From an uncultured Paracoccaceae bacterium (GTDB taxonomy: Bacteria > Pseudomonadota > Alphaproteobacteria > Rhodobacterales > Rhodobacteraceae), in NCBI GenBank assembly GCA_937920555.1, contig CAKZTM010000099.1:1-53066 (forward strand): a stretch of DNA of 53,066 nucleotides, written 5' to 3'. The position numbers were made by a program, and so were the translations under genes. Below the pieces are notes generated by a model. The model was not told the origin of the DNA and made no database searches. It saw only the letters and a list, made by a program, of their open reading frames with translations. This document shows positions 42,969 through 52,202 of this stretch, in pieces; positions within the stretch are counted from its first letter, which is position 1, and each line of letters begins with the position of its first letter.

Positions 42969-44495
42969 TCACGCCCCCTTCCGCGGACCGGAAATCATGT
43001 CCGCCGAGGCTGTGGACTTCAAGATCACCTTCTGGCGCACCTTTAAGCCGGCTGCCACCGCCACAGAAAATTCCACCCAACGCTCCTCATTGGCCGCCAC
43101 AGCCGCTTTCAGGGCCACCTCCATCGGGTTGCCCGGCTCCAAAGAATGCACATAAACCTCCTGCAAATCTGGGTCTGGCGAACTGTTGAACACCCGCAAC
43201 GCCGCCACATGCATGTCGTCATCCACAAAAATGATCGAAGCCCCCTCCTTGGTGCTCAAAAGCGAGGTATCAAGGATCCAGCCACCAGTGTTGTAAACCT
43301 CCACCGGCGAGGGGAACATGCGAATGGGCTCACTGCCCGGCTGACCGTCCGTGACCAGGCCGTCGACGACAAACTGATCCTCAAAAGGCTTGTGCGTGTG
43401 GCCGAAAATAAACGCGGTCTGCTCCGGTTGCTTCTTGCCGAACCAATCAAACATCTGCCGCCCGACACCGCCCAATAGATAATCATGCAAACCTTGGATC
43501 GAATCCTCGCCCAAATAGGACGTGTAGCTCAACCGCTCGGTCTGAGAGAACTTGCCAACCGTCGCATCAATGATGCCCTTTGCGATAATGCCCACCGCAT
43601 CCTTGATCTGATTTGTCTTGGGCAAAGGCAGAGCCTTCATCAGGTTCTCCGCAAGCGTGTCGGCAAACCGGTTTTGCAACCGCCCCTCCTCGCTGCCGGT
43701 CAACAAGAACTGATAAACCGACGCCACATCCTCGCCGATGGGTCCGTTCTCACCAACCGTGGACCAGCCAAAATCAATCCAGTTGCCGTTTTCCTTTTCC
43801 AACTGCTCAACCGTCAAAGGCCCGCAGACACGGCCGTGAAACCCCGCCACAAGGATCGACAACAAGCGGTAAGTGGCCTCGATGAAATGCCCATGATGGA
43901 ACACCACCGCACGAGACAAATCCGCGCTGGCCGCACCCAGATTTGGATAATACACCGGCACCGTGAACGCCTCGCGGGTGGCGGTCGCCAAAATCTCCTG
44001 AATGAGCGACGATTGCAGCTCCTCATTGGGCTCGGTGAAGGCCGGGGTCACATGATCGAACCGGGTCAAAACCCCCTTGTCCAGAAGCGACCGGGAAAAC
44101 TTCGCATCCCCCTTGGAGAACGTCTCCGTTTGATACCGCAACGCGGTCCAAAGCGAATGATCGTGATTGCCGGGCACAAAATAAACCTGACTGGACAAAT
44201 GCGCAGGCACAGGCGTGTCGCCCGACCCCACCAGCAATTCGCGCGCGAAAGTCTCAAAAACCTGCGCAGACCGCTTTGGCGGCGATAAGGACAAGTCCAA
44301 AACATCGCCCAGCAACACCAGATCCGGCGGGGCCTCACCACCACGCCCCAAATGGGTCAATGTCGGACGCAGTGCCGCCGCCAGCGCTTGCGTGACCGGG
44401 CTCGGCTCCGTGTTTAAAATGCTGTAATCACCACCACGCTGTCTGGTGATGTTCGAAATCAGGCTTGTCTCAGCTCCCGCATGGAGATCAGACAT
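42969..44495 (-). CDS. calcineurin-like metallophosphoesterase
   Basis: 508 residues from the first ATG. The metal-ligand blocks are all present: MSDLHAG (D-x-H), VLLGDVLDL (GD-x-x-D), VPGNHDH (GNHD), VFHHGHF and FGHTHKP (GH-x-H). The substrate is unknown. The family strand that normally precedes SDLH is missing with this start but is encoded just upstream in frame (RFVCMSDLHAG), so the true start may be earlier. It is the first gene of a two-gene operon with the GMC/hydrolase fusion and is divergent from the cyclase gene. Confidence 0.84.
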   Translation of the reverse strand: MSDLHAGAETSLISNITRQRGGDYSILNTEPSPVTQALAAALRPTLTHLGRGGEAPPDLVLLGDVLDLSLSPPKRSAQVFETFARELLVGSGDTPVPAHLSSQVYFVPGNHDHSLWTALRYQTETFSKGDAKFSRSLLDKGVLTRFDHVTPAFTEPNEELQSSLIQEILATATREAFTVPVYYPNLGAASADLSRAVVFHHGHFIEATYRLLSILVAGFHGRVCGPLTVEQLEKENGNWIDFGWSTVGENGPIGEDVASVYQFLLTGSEEGRLQNRFADTLAENLMKALPLPKTNQIKDAVGIIAKGIIDATVGKFSQTERLSYTSYLGEDSIQGLHDYLLGGVGRQMFDWFGKKQPEQTAFIFGHTHKPFEDQFVVDGLVTDGQPGSEPIRMFPSPVEVYNTGGWILDTSLLSTKEGASIIFVDDDMHVAALRVFNSSPDPDLQEVYVHSLEPGNPMEVALKAAVAANEERWVEFSVAVAAGLKVRQKVILKSTASADMISGPRKGA

Positions 44496-44814
44496 GCAAA
44501 CAAATCTTGTGCGAGAAATTCCCCCAACCCCTCAATGATTACCTAAAAATGCCAAGGCACTTTGTTGTATGATGGCCCGCCAAGCAACAAAAATTTATGT
44601 GAAATTGAGAATACCAGTACCTAAAGCGGTCCTAACTTTCTCTCAAAACCAGATGCGGCACCACGCGCCTGCAAGCACAGCGAACCGAAACAAGTTGCAC
44701 TTCAACGACAAGTTGAAACGCTTTAATGCTTTGACAACGCCCAAATTACACACAATTGTGCAACCTAAGCGTCTTGGTTTGGGAAGGCCCAGGCGCAGCG
44801 GGATTGGGGCTTTG
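44496..44814. other. divergent intergenic region, no gene seen
   Basis: About 320 bases between the phosphoesterase and cyclase genes. An open frame continues upstream of the cyclase ATG to 44569, but its composition (KIYVKLRIPVPKAVLTFSQNQ) does not look like a protein domain, so I treat it as leader. The region is AT-richer than its surroundings and should hold both promoters. I found no convincing operator or RNA. Confidence 0.5.
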
Positions 44815-47800
44815 ATGAATCGGGATACGCAGCTTCGGGGAGAGCGCCGCTGGACGGCAGTTCTGTGCGCCGATCTGGTCAACTTTACCGGCATGTCCAA
44901 AACCCTTGGCCCGGAACGTACCTATGAGCTGATGCGCCTTGTGGTCGGTGCCGCCCGGTCCGAGATTGAGAAAAACGCCGGCCATATCATCGAATATGCA
45001 GGCGACGCCCTGTTTGCGGTGTTTGGCGCACCCACAGCCGCCGAAAACGCCTCTCTGGATGCCTGCCGGGCCGCGCTGGCGGTGCAATCGCGCATGCAAC
45101 GCGACGCCGATGCCTATGCGCGCGATTTCGGCCTGAGCCCAAGTTTCCGCATCGGGCTGGCCGGGGGCTCGGTGGTGTTTGGCAGTCTGGGCCATGGTGA
45201 GCGGCTCGACATCAACGTGCTGGGCGACGCGGTCAATCTGGCCATGCGACTGCAAAAGGAGACCCCGAAAGGCACCGTGATCTGCTCGGATGCGATCCAC
45301 AATCTGGTCGAGGGGTTTGTGGATGTGCAAAACAACGGCCCCACCAATATCAAAGGGCTTGCCGAGACCCATATCACCCATAAAATCCTCAGCCTCAAAA
45401 CGGGCGTGAGCTTCTTTGAGGGCCGCATGAAGCGCGGCACCAAAGAGTTTTTTGGCCGCGAGGACGAACTCGACGGTCTCTACAATTGGCTGACCGCCAC
45501 CCGCTCCCCGATGATCGAAGTGTCCGGCCCACCGGGGGCTGGCAAATCCCGGCTGATCCACGAATTTCTGACCCGCCAAACCGAAAAGCCCCACATCCTT
45601 ATCGGGCAGTGCAACGTCAACACCCAACAAACCGCACTGACCCCGATCATCGAGATCATCCGAACCGCCATTAACCACAAACCCCATGACACCAAAGACG
45701 CGCTGACCAAGAAACTGGCCGATTTAACCGATGTGAACGATCCGGCCTTCAGCTATATTTTGAACCGCGTTGGCGGGTTTGAGGGCGACGGCAGCACCCT
45801 GCCCAACCAAAGCGATAACGGTGTCGCAATCCGGCGGCTCTGCGAAAAACTGCTGGCGGCGATCTCTGGCCAGCAAGACGCGCTGTTCTTGATCGAAGAC
45901 GCCCACTGGATCGATGCCATCAGCGAAGCGGTGATCAATAATCTGATTGAGGGCGAAGACACACAAGACTTCTGCCGCTTCATGGTCACCCGCCGCAGCC
46001 ATATCACCCGGCAATGGACCGGGCGGCGCACGATCACCGAAATCGCGCTGGCGCCGCTCAGCCAAGCCTCCGTCAAAGGGCTCATCCTTGTGCTTCTGGA
46101 TACCCCCAATGTGGACGCGGGCCTGGTCGAACTGGTCGATGAGAAATCCGAACGCATTCCGCTTTTTGTGGAAGAAATCGTGCGCTACCTGCAATTCTCC
46201 GGCGCCATCGATATCAAGGACAATTGCGCCCAACTCAACAGCACAACGCCGCCCAATATTGTCAGCGGCAACCTGCAACATCTGGTGCTCAGCCGGTTCG
46301 ACGCACTGCCCCTGAAGGACCGTAAATTGCTGGTCATCGCCGCCGCACGCGGCCGCCAGTTCTCCAGCAGCTTTCTGAGCGATTGCGCAGCCGACCCCAC
46401 CGACAGTGCCGCGTGCATCCGCCGCGCACAAGAGGCAGGCCTGATCGAGGATGACCCCTCCCGCGGTGACCAGAACTGGCGCTTTTCCCATGCGCTGATC
46501 GGCGAGGCCATCTACCAAAGCCTGCTCGGACCAGAGCGGCGCGACATTCACGCCACCATCGCCGCCGTGCTTGAAGCGGGAAGCGATGGCCCAACCACAC
46601 AAATCGCGGGCGAGCTGGCAACCCATTTCAAATCCGCCGGAAATCACACCAAAGCCGTGCACTACCTGTGGCAATCGGCCCAAAAAGCCTATGAGATTTT
46701 CTCGGTGGTTTTGGTCGATGAACAACTCGAAACCGCCTTTGCCCTGATCGAGGCGGAACCGGATCTGGTCGATACCGAAACCTTCGGCCAAATGCTGTTT
46801 TTGTGGGGCCGAACCCTCGATGTCTACGGAAATTTCCGCAAACTCAACACCATCATGGAACGCTACATTCCGCGCCTGCGCGCCCAAGGCGCCTCGGAAG
46901 TTCTGTCCTTGTGCCTGTCCATGAAAGCGCTTGCCCGCTGCCACGCGGCGGAATTTAAACGCGCACAAGAACTGCTCGACGAGGCGCTGAACATGGCCCA
47001 AACCCTCAACATCGAGTTCCCCACCATCTGGGCCAAAGTTGTGCAAATGCGCATCAATGTGGATAGCGGCTTTGCCGATCTGGGGGCCACCGCTGATCTT
47101 TACGCCCAAGTCAAACCGGTGGCCGAACGGCTGCAAGACAGCCACCTGATCCAACTGTCCACCTATGTGATGATGACCGCCTACCGGGGCGAAGGCGCGC
47201 TGAAACGGGCCAATGAATTTGTCGATTGGCTGACCGAATTTGGCACCACCCATAACAGCACACGCGCCATCGCAATGTCCCACTGGGCGCGCTGCATCAA
47301 CCATCTGGTGCGCGATGAAATGGATGCCGCCATCATGGCTGCTAACGAAAACCTGCGCCTCACCGTGGCCCCCACCGCAGACTGGCGCATTGCCGCGGTC
47401 GGGCGCACGGTGGCCAAGCTCAATCGCGGCGACCCGGATGTCTCCCCCTCTGACCTTCTGCCCTTTGTTGAGACGACCATGAACAGCGACGACACCACGC
47501 TGGGCAATGCGGTGCGGGCGCAATATTGGATCAACATGATCGGCCACGGGCATTTGCTCAAAGGCTGGACCGGCCTTGTGCGCACCCAACGTGCTATCGG
47601 GATGAAATCCACCCCCGAAATCCGCCGCTTTATCGAGCTGGTCCGCGCCGAGGTGCTCATGTCCGTGGCGGGCATCCTGCCAAGGTCCGGGCCGCGCCCA
47701 AAACTTGGGGCGCTTGATATGGCCATGGGGCTGCGTCTGAAGATAGGCGGGCGCAAAAGAGCCGAGCAACACCTGCAAAATTTTCTTGATCTGGCCCCGG

Positions 47801-47982
47801 TTCAGCAGGGGTATTTTGTCGCCCGCATCATGCGCGATTTCGGGCTGATCGCCCGCTCCAAAGGGCAAGAGGCTGAGGCCCGCGACTATTTCGCCAAATC
47901 GATCACCCTTTACGAGAACGAAGATATGTTCGAGGCCGCCTTGGCCGTCGAAGCCATGCGGGATCAACACCAGCCGGGCTAA
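44815..47982 (+). CDS. class III nucleotide cyclase with ATPase and helical-repeat domains
   Basis: 1055 residues from the ATG at 44815. Residues ~12-190 are the cyclase domain: metal-binding Asp20 (LCADLVNFTG) and Asp64 (EYAGDALFAVFG), transition-state Asn141 and Arg145 (LGDAVNLAMRLQ). A P-loop ATPase follows, with GPPGAGKSR at 238-246 and Walker B LFLIEDAHWID. The C-terminal ~450 residues are TPR-like helical repeats. The position that usually holds the adenine-specifying lysine is Glu60, so cGMP or another product should be considered. No membrane segment is seen. Signal-dependent cyclases of this design are common; the input is unknown. Confidence 0.86.
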   Translation: MNRDTQLRGERRWTAVLCADLVNFTGMSKTLGPERTYELMRLVVGAARSEIEKNAGHIIEYAGDALFAVFGAPTAAENASLDACRAALAVQSRMQRDADAYARDFGLSPSFRIGLAGGSVVFGSLGHGERLDINVLGDAVNLAMRLQKETPKGTVICSDAIHNLVEGFVDVQNNGPTNIKGLAETHITHKILSLKTGVSFFEGRMKRGTKEFFGREDELDGLYNWLTATRSPMIEVSGPPGAGKSRLIHEFLTRQTEKPHILIGQCNVNTQQTALTPIIEIIRTAINHKPHDTKDALTKKLADLTDVNDPAFSYILNRVGGFEGDGSTLPNQSDNGVAIRRLCEKLLAAISGQQDALFLIEDAHWIDAISEAVINNLIEGEDTQDFCRFMVTRRSHITRQWTGRRTITEIALAPLSQASVKGLILVLLDTPNVDAGLVELVDEKSERIPLFVEEIVRYLQFSGAIDIKDNCAQLNSTTPPNIVSGNLQHLVLSRFDALPLKDRKLLVIAAARGRQFSSSFLSDCAADPTDSAACIRRAQEAGLIEDDPSRGDQNWRFSHALIGEAIYQSLLGPERRDIHATIAAVLEAGSDGPTTQIAGELATHFKSAGNHTKAVHYLWQSAQKAYEIFSVVLVDEQLETAFALIEAEPDLVDTETFGQMLFLWGRTLDVYGNFRKLNTIMERYIPRLRAQGASEVLSLCLSMKALARCHAAEFKRAQELLDEALNMAQTLNIEFPTIWAKVVQMRINVDSGFADLGATADLYAQVKPVAERLQDSHLIQLSTYVMMTAYRGEGALKRANEFVDWLTEFGTTHNSTRAIAMSHWARCINHLVRDEMDAAIMAANENLRLTVAPTADWRIAAVGRTVAKLNRGDPDVSPSDLLPFVETTMNSDDTTLGNAVRAQYWINMIGHGHLLKGWTGLVRTQRAIGMKSTPEIRRFIELVRAEVLMSVAGILPRSGPRPKLGALDMAMGLRLKIGGRKRAEQHLQNFLDLAPVQQGYFVARIMRDFGLIARSKGQEAEARDYFAKSITLYENEDMFEAALAVEAMRDQHQPG

Positions 47983-48347
47983 GCTGCCGCGATTGATATC
48001 CGACCCGACGCGCCGATGGCGACCGGCACAGGATCAAGCGCGCAACCCTGCCCAAACCCGCCAAGCCCGGTGCCGGTTTCCACATCAAACACCGCATCAT
48101 GGTTGGAACAAATCAACTTGGCCCGGTCCGCCGATAACACATCCGCCGCCCTGTAATCCAACGGCAAATACTGGTGCGGACAGGCATTCACATAAGCCCA
48201 GACCTGCCCCCCGCGTCGCGCCAAAAGCACCGAGAAATCACCGATATTGACCGAATGCGTCCCCGGATCGGGAATATCCGCCAGATCGCAAAGCGCGTCC
48301 CCCGGCGCGGGCGCACCGGGATAGGTTTCCCATGCCGCAATCACCAT
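47979..48347 (-). CDS. Rieske [2Fe-2S] ferredoxin-like protein
   Basis: 122 residues from the ATG at 48347, four bases after the dioxygenase stop and with GAGGCG upstream. Rieske ligands are in ACPHQYLPLD (C-x-H) and ICSNHDAVF (C-x-x-H). There is no membrane anchor. It is probably an electron carrier or small Rieske protein working with aromatic catabolism, but its partner is not shown. Its stop overlaps the convergent cyclase stop by four bases. Confidence 0.85.
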   Translation of the reverse strand: MVIAAWETYPGAPAPGDALCDLADIPDPGTHSVNIGDFSVLLARRGGQVWAYVNACPHQYLPLDYRAADVLSADRAKLICSNHDAVFDVETGTGLGGFGQGCALDPVPVAIGASGRISIAAA

Positions 48348-48351
48348 GCCG

Positions 48352-49455
48352 TCACGACGCCTCCAGAACGCCGCGCTGGATCTGATCTTCCTCGATACTC
48401 TCAAACAACGCCTTGAAATTGCCCTCGCCAAACCCGTCATCACCCTTGCGCTGGATGAACTCGAAAAAGATCGGCCCGATGACCGTCTTCGAGAATATTT
48501 GCAGCAAAATCCGCGTGGTCCCACCATCGACGACACCCTCGCCGTCGATCAAAATGCCGCGCGCCTCCATACGTTCCAACGGCTCCTCGTGGTCCGTCAC
48601 GCGGGCGCGGGATTTGGCATAATAGGCAGGCGGCGGTCCGGGCATAAACTCCATCCCCATATCCGCAATCGTGTCCGTGGCCGCGTAAATATCCTCAGTA
48701 CCGACCGCGATATGCTGAATGCCTTCGCCGCCATACTCCTTGAGATATTCCTCGATCTGCGACTTGTCGTCCGAGCTTTCATTGATCGGAATACGGATTT
48801 TCCCGTCCGGCGATGTGAGCGCCCGCGAGGTCAGCCCCGTGTGCTTACCCGCAATGTCAAAAAACCGGATTTCACGAAAGTTAAACACCTCCGCATAAAA
48901 CTTATACCATGTGTCCATATTCCCGCGAATAACGTTATGGGTCAGATGGTCGATATAATAAAACCCCGCACCGACAGGCTGCGGGTCCGCCTCCCCGGTC
49001 CAGTTAAACTCCGCCTCGTAACACGACCCCAGATCGCCGTAAGTCTCCACGAAATAGAGAAGCGAGCCGCCAATCCCGATCACCGCAGGCACGTCCAAAG
49101 TCTTGCCCGGCCCGGTATATTCCTTGGCCCCGTAATCCACCGCGCATTTCAAAGCATGCTGCGCATCCACAACCCGCCACGCCATGGCCGGCGCGCAAGG
49201 GCCGTGATCTTCCACGAATTGGGACGCATGGGAATTGGGCTCGCGGTTGAGGATGTAATTCACCCGCCCCTGCCGGTACAAAACAATGTCCTTGGTCTTG
49301 TGAACCGCAACCGGCACATAGCCCATTGACGTAAAAAGCGCCTCCAGCTTTTCAGGCTCCGGGTGGGCGAACTCGACAAACTCAAACCCGTCAGTGCCAG
49401 CAATGTTGTGATCATCAATCACAGCCTTGGGGGCATCATGTGGAAACGGTCCCAT
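48352..49455 (-). CDS. hppD: 4-hydroxyphenylpyruvate dioxygenase
   Basis: 367 residues from the ATG at 49455, preceded by AAGGAGAAAGAT. The two-domain vicinal oxygen chelate fold is clear. Iron ligands are the His in YIDHLTHNV, the His in GIQHIAV and the Glu in FFEFIQRKG. The C-terminal gate helix GFGEGNFKALFESIEEDQIQRG is characteristic. It converts 4-hydroxyphenylpyruvate to homogentisate in tyrosine degradation. The gene lies between a MarR gene and a Rieske gene on one strand; homogentisate dioxygenase is not in the window. Confidence 0.95.
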   Translation of the reverse strand: MGPFPHDAPKAVIDDHNIAGTDGFEFVEFAHPEPEKLEALFTSMGYVPVAVHKTKDIVLYRQGRVNYILNREPNSHASQFVEDHGPCAPAMAWRVVDAQHALKCAVDYGAKEYTGPGKTLDVPAVIGIGGSLLYFVETYGDLGSCYEAEFNWTGEADPQPVGAGFYYIDHLTHNVIRGNMDTWYKFYAEVFNFREIRFFDIAGKHTGLTSRALTSPDGKIRIPINESSDDKSQIEEYLKEYGGEGIQHIAVGTEDIYAATDTIADMGMEFMPGPPPAYYAKSRARVTDHEEPLERMEARGILIDGEGVVDGGTTRILLQIFSKTVIGPIFFEFIQRKGDDGFGEGNFKALFESIEEDQIQRGVLEAS

Positions 49456-49465
49456 ATCTTTCTCC

Positions 49466-49966
49466 TTACGCAGCCGCGCGTTTGGCGGCATTCAAATCAT
49501 CAGCCACATGGGCCGCAAGTTTCTCAATGGCGCGCAGAAACACGCGCTCCTCTTCATCTGTCAGTTGCTCCGAAAGCCCGTCACGACGCGCCTCCACCAA
49601 CGGGGCTGCTTGCGCGATCAAGGCCTGACCCGCCGCCGTCACCGTCAGGATTTTGCGCCGCCCGTGATTGGGGTCCATGGCCACATCCACAAGGCCCAGC
49701 TTTTCCAGCTCCACAATCGTGCGGCTGATGGCCGCCTTGTCATAACCGGTGTAGCGCACCAGATCGGTGGCCGCCGCCTCGCCAAAGGCATCAAGGGTCA
49801 CCAGCGCCCGGTAACTCACCAACGAGACCCCAAACCGCGCCGCAATACTGCTCATTTGCCGGTCCAACAGCTTGGACAACACCGAAAACCGAAAGGTCAT
49901 CTGAGCCTGCAATTGCGAAATCCCGTCGAGGGCACGCTGATGTTCGGTTTTCGCTGATTCCAACAT
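49466..49966 (-). CDS. MarR-family regulator of the hppD operon
   Basis: 166 residues. The winged helix reads VSLVSYRALVTLDAFGEAAATDLVRYTGYDKAAISRTIVELEKLGLVD, with the wing DPNHGRRKILTVT. It is the first gene of a three-gene operon and ends ten bases before hppD. It probably represses its own operon in response to an aromatic intermediate; a candidate site is at 49991-50005. The start codon region has no strong ribosome site, so the exact start is uncertain. Confidence 0.87.
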   Translation of the reverse strand: MLESAKTEHQRALDGISQLQAQMTFRFSVLSKLLDRQMSSIAARFGVSLVSYRALVTLDAFGEAAATDLVRYTGYDKAAISRTIVELEKLGLVDVAMDPNHGRRKILTVTAAGQALIAQAAPLVEARRDGLSEQLTDEEERVFLRAIEKLAAHVADDLNAAKRAAA

Positions 49967-49990
49967 GATGAAAGAGATATCGCCATAATG

Positions 49991-50005
49991 TTGCTAAATC
50001 AACAA
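49991..50005. promoter_or_regulatory. candidate MarR operator upstream of the hppD operon
   Basis: TTGCTAAATCAACAA is an imperfect inverted repeat (TTG-T/A-CAA) 25 bases upstream of the MarR start. Location and size suit autoregulation, but the symmetry is weak. The rest of the 49967-50141 gap shows no other clear feature. Confidence 0.35.
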
Positions 50006-50141
50006 TCAAAGATCAATCACAACCTAATTTGGTGACCAACCCAAATCTCTCCCCCCCGACGCCAACACCCCAAGACCACCGCTTGCGCTCGCGCCCCCGC
50101 AAGGTAGTCTACGGCCAAACAACGCAACAAAGGCACGCACC

Positions 50142-50915
50142 ATGAAGAAGAACGGGATCAAACAACTTTGGGGTCAGAACAAAACCATATTGAATGGCTG
50201 GCTCTCGATACCAAATGCCTTCTCCGCCGAGGTTATGGCCGCACAAAATTACGATTCTCTGACCATCGACATGCAACACGGACTGATCGAATATTCCGAC
50301 ATGGTGGGCATGCTTCAGGCCCTGTCATCCACCCCCGTGACCCCGCTTGCGCGGGTGCCTTGGCTTGATCCGGCCGCGATCATGAAAACCCTGGACGCAG
50401 GTGCCATGGGGATCATCTGCCCGATGGTCAACACACCCGAACAAGCCGCCCAACTGGTCGATTATTTGCGCTACCCGCCGCAAGGCGCGCGCAGTCTGGG
50501 ACCGATACGGGCCCGCTATTCCCTTGGCATGGACTACGTGAAACACGCCAATGATCAGATCTTGTGCATTGCCATGATTGAAACCGCCGAGGCTATGGAA
50601 AACCTCGAAGCGATTGCCGCCACACCGGGACTGGACGCGCTCTATATAGGCCCGTCGGACCTGACAAACAGCCTCTCAAACGGCGCATTGCCGGTGGGTA
50701 TGGACCGCGAAGAACCCGAAATGGTCGCCGCCATAGAGCGCATAAAATCCGCCGCCCATGGGGCCGGGATCAAAGCCTGCCTGCACACCGCCTCGACCGA
50801 TTACGCAGTGCGCGGCTTCGAATGGGGGTTCGATCTGATCACCATGGCCAGCGACACCATCCATATGGCCCAAGCCGCCGGAGCCGCAGTCAAGGACGTG
50901 CGCTCAAGGGTCTGA
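50142..50915 (+). CDS. HpcH/HpaI-family class II aldolase
   Basis: 257 residues, the usual length for 4-hydroxy-2-oxoheptanedioate or 2-keto-3-deoxy-sugar aldolases. Motifs are NGWLSIPNAFSAEVMA, DSLTIDMQHGLIEYSD (catalytic His), AGAMGIICPMVNTPEQA, and the metal ligands Glu in MIETAEAMENL and Asp in YIGPSDLTNSL. It cleaves 2-keto-4-hydroxy acids to pyruvate and an aldehyde. The neighbours give no pathway clue, so the substrate stays open. AAAGGCACGCACC precedes the ATG. Its end overlaps the convergent sulfotransferase-like gene by 12 bases. Confidence 0.88.
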   Translation: MKKNGIKQLWGQNKTILNGWLSIPNAFSAEVMAAQNYDSLTIDMQHGLIEYSDMVGMLQALSSTPVTPLARVPWLDPAAIMKTLDAGAMGIICPMVNTPEQAAQLVDYLRYPPQGARSLGPIRARYSLGMDYVKHANDQILCIAMIETAEAMENLEAIAATPGLDALYIGPSDLTNSLSNGALPVGMDREEPEMVAAIERIKSAAHGAGIKACLHTASTDYAVRGFEWGFDLITMASDTIHMAQAAGAAVKDVRSRV

Positions 50916-52022
50916 CGCCAAATCAAGCTGGCCCAGAAACGCCAAAATCTCAGAGGGCAGCTTTGCCGCCCCGGCCGTCTCGCGCACACGCGGCAAAATA
51001 TCAAAGGCAGCCTCAAGATCGCTGACCGGCTTGCACGCGCGCGCCGCGTCCAAATCACCAAAGAAAGGCGTGCCGTCCCCGTAGATACCCAAGCCGCGAT
51101 TGATCGGCTCAAAATGATCCACCAGACGGGCGCGATTGACCGCGCCAAACACCTCTATCTGCCCGTTTGGTGGCGCTCCAAACTGCGCGTGCCGGTCCAC
51201 CATCCAGCGCCAAAACACCTGCCGGTTGGGCTCGGACAAGACCCCGTTGGCCCTGCGCACGATCTCCATGGCACAGGGCGCAATCGACGCATTATCCCGC
51301 CCCACCGCCCGCATGCCGGGGGGCTCCTGCAACCCGGACTGACGCCAAAAATGCTCGACCGAGCCGCCGTCACGCAGCACCGAATTGTAGTTGGACACAA
51401 GCATATTGCCGGCACCAAACACCGCGCGCCACGGCTCAAGCATAGCGGCAAATTGCAGATGAATACTGTCCAGATAACCGTCCAGCGCCGCACCGCGCAA
51501 CGCCGCCACGGGCCTGCCAAACTTCAAGACCTGTCCGTGCCAAGACGCCAAATACTGGTCGGGACGCCGCAAACTGCATAAAATCCGCGCGTCCCCCATG
51601 TCAAAACGCCCCGCCAACGTCTCCACCAACTTCACCCCGGCGATGGAGAAATTGCTGAACGCCTCGGCGCATAAAATCACCGTAGACGGCCTGTGTTGTG
51701 CAATCTGCGCCGCGATCCGCGCAATCATCACCTCGGAAGAGGGCGCATCCCGGTGCCACACCGGAACAGGCCGCCCCGTGTGCTCGGACACCATGCGCTG
51801 CGCCAATACGTTATGAGCCTCGCGCACACTCAATAGCGACGGCCCGATGCCAAATCTCTGCGTCAGCTTGGTCTTGAAATCCCGCTTTAGATTGGGCGGC
51901 ATAACCGTCGGATATAAAATCCCCTGCGCCAATAATCGCCCGGCATTGCGCGCCAGATAATTTTGCAACGAGGTCGACCCAACCTTGTGGTGGCCAATGA
52001 ATAAAATGAACTTCAAGCCCAT
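50904..52022 (-). CDS. sulfotransferase-like P-loop protein
   Basis: 372 residues from the ATG at 52022 (MGLKFILFIGHHKVGSTSLQNYLARNAGRLL). The GHHKVGSTSLQ loop matches the 5'-phosphosulfate-binding loop of PAPS-dependent sulfotransferases and related cell-surface modifying enzymes. A later SLRRPDQYLASW resembles the 3'-phosphate-binding segment. No signal peptide is seen. It may sulfate a polysaccharide or lipid, but the acceptor is not recognisable and a non-catalytic relative cannot be excluded. It is a monocistronic gene. Confidence 0.7.
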   Translation of the reverse strand: MGLKFILFIGHHKVGSTSLQNYLARNAGRLLAQGILYPTVMPPNLKRDFKTKLTQRFGIGPSLLSVREAHNVLAQRMVSEHTGRPVPVWHRDAPSSEVMIARIAAQIAQHRPSTVILCAEAFSNFSIAGVKLVETLAGRFDMGDARILCSLRRPDQYLASWHGQVLKFGRPVAALRGAALDGYLDSIHLQFAAMLEPWRAVFGAGNMLVSNYNSVLRDGGSVEHFWRQSGLQEPPGMRAVGRDNASIAPCAMEIVRRANGVLSEPNRQVFWRWMVDRHAQFGAPPNGQIEVFGAVNRARLVDHFEPINRGLGIYGDGTPFFGDLDAARACKPVSDLEAAFDILPRVRETAGAAKLPSEILAFLGQLDLASDP

Positions 52023-52202
52023 GCTCCGCGATACCTGCACCCGATCTATAAAGGCGCGCGACCGCCGGCCCAACCCATAACCGCGCGACAGCCCCTAAGA
52101 CCACGTGACAAAGCGGGGCGACTTGGGCAAAATGTCGCGACCTTCTTTTTTATATTCACGTTTCGATATATATGTACCCAAACACATGACAGGAGCGAGA
52201 CA

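Noticed and set aside
44569..44814. 82-residue N-terminal extension of the cyclase
   Set aside because: Sequence is not domain-like and AT-rich, and the cyclase domain begins normally at the ATG at 44815.
45724..47970. 748-residue open frame antisense to the cyclase gene
   Set aside because: It lacks recognisable domains and lies fully opposite a gene with clear cyclase and ATPase motifs; such frames arise from codon bias in GC-rich DNA.
52140..52172. Possible SqrR/BigR-like sulfide-responsive operator upstream of the persulfide dioxygenase
   Set aside because: ATAT arms are present but the inner positions do not pair and no clean ATTC-N8-GAAT form is seen; too weak to list as a site.
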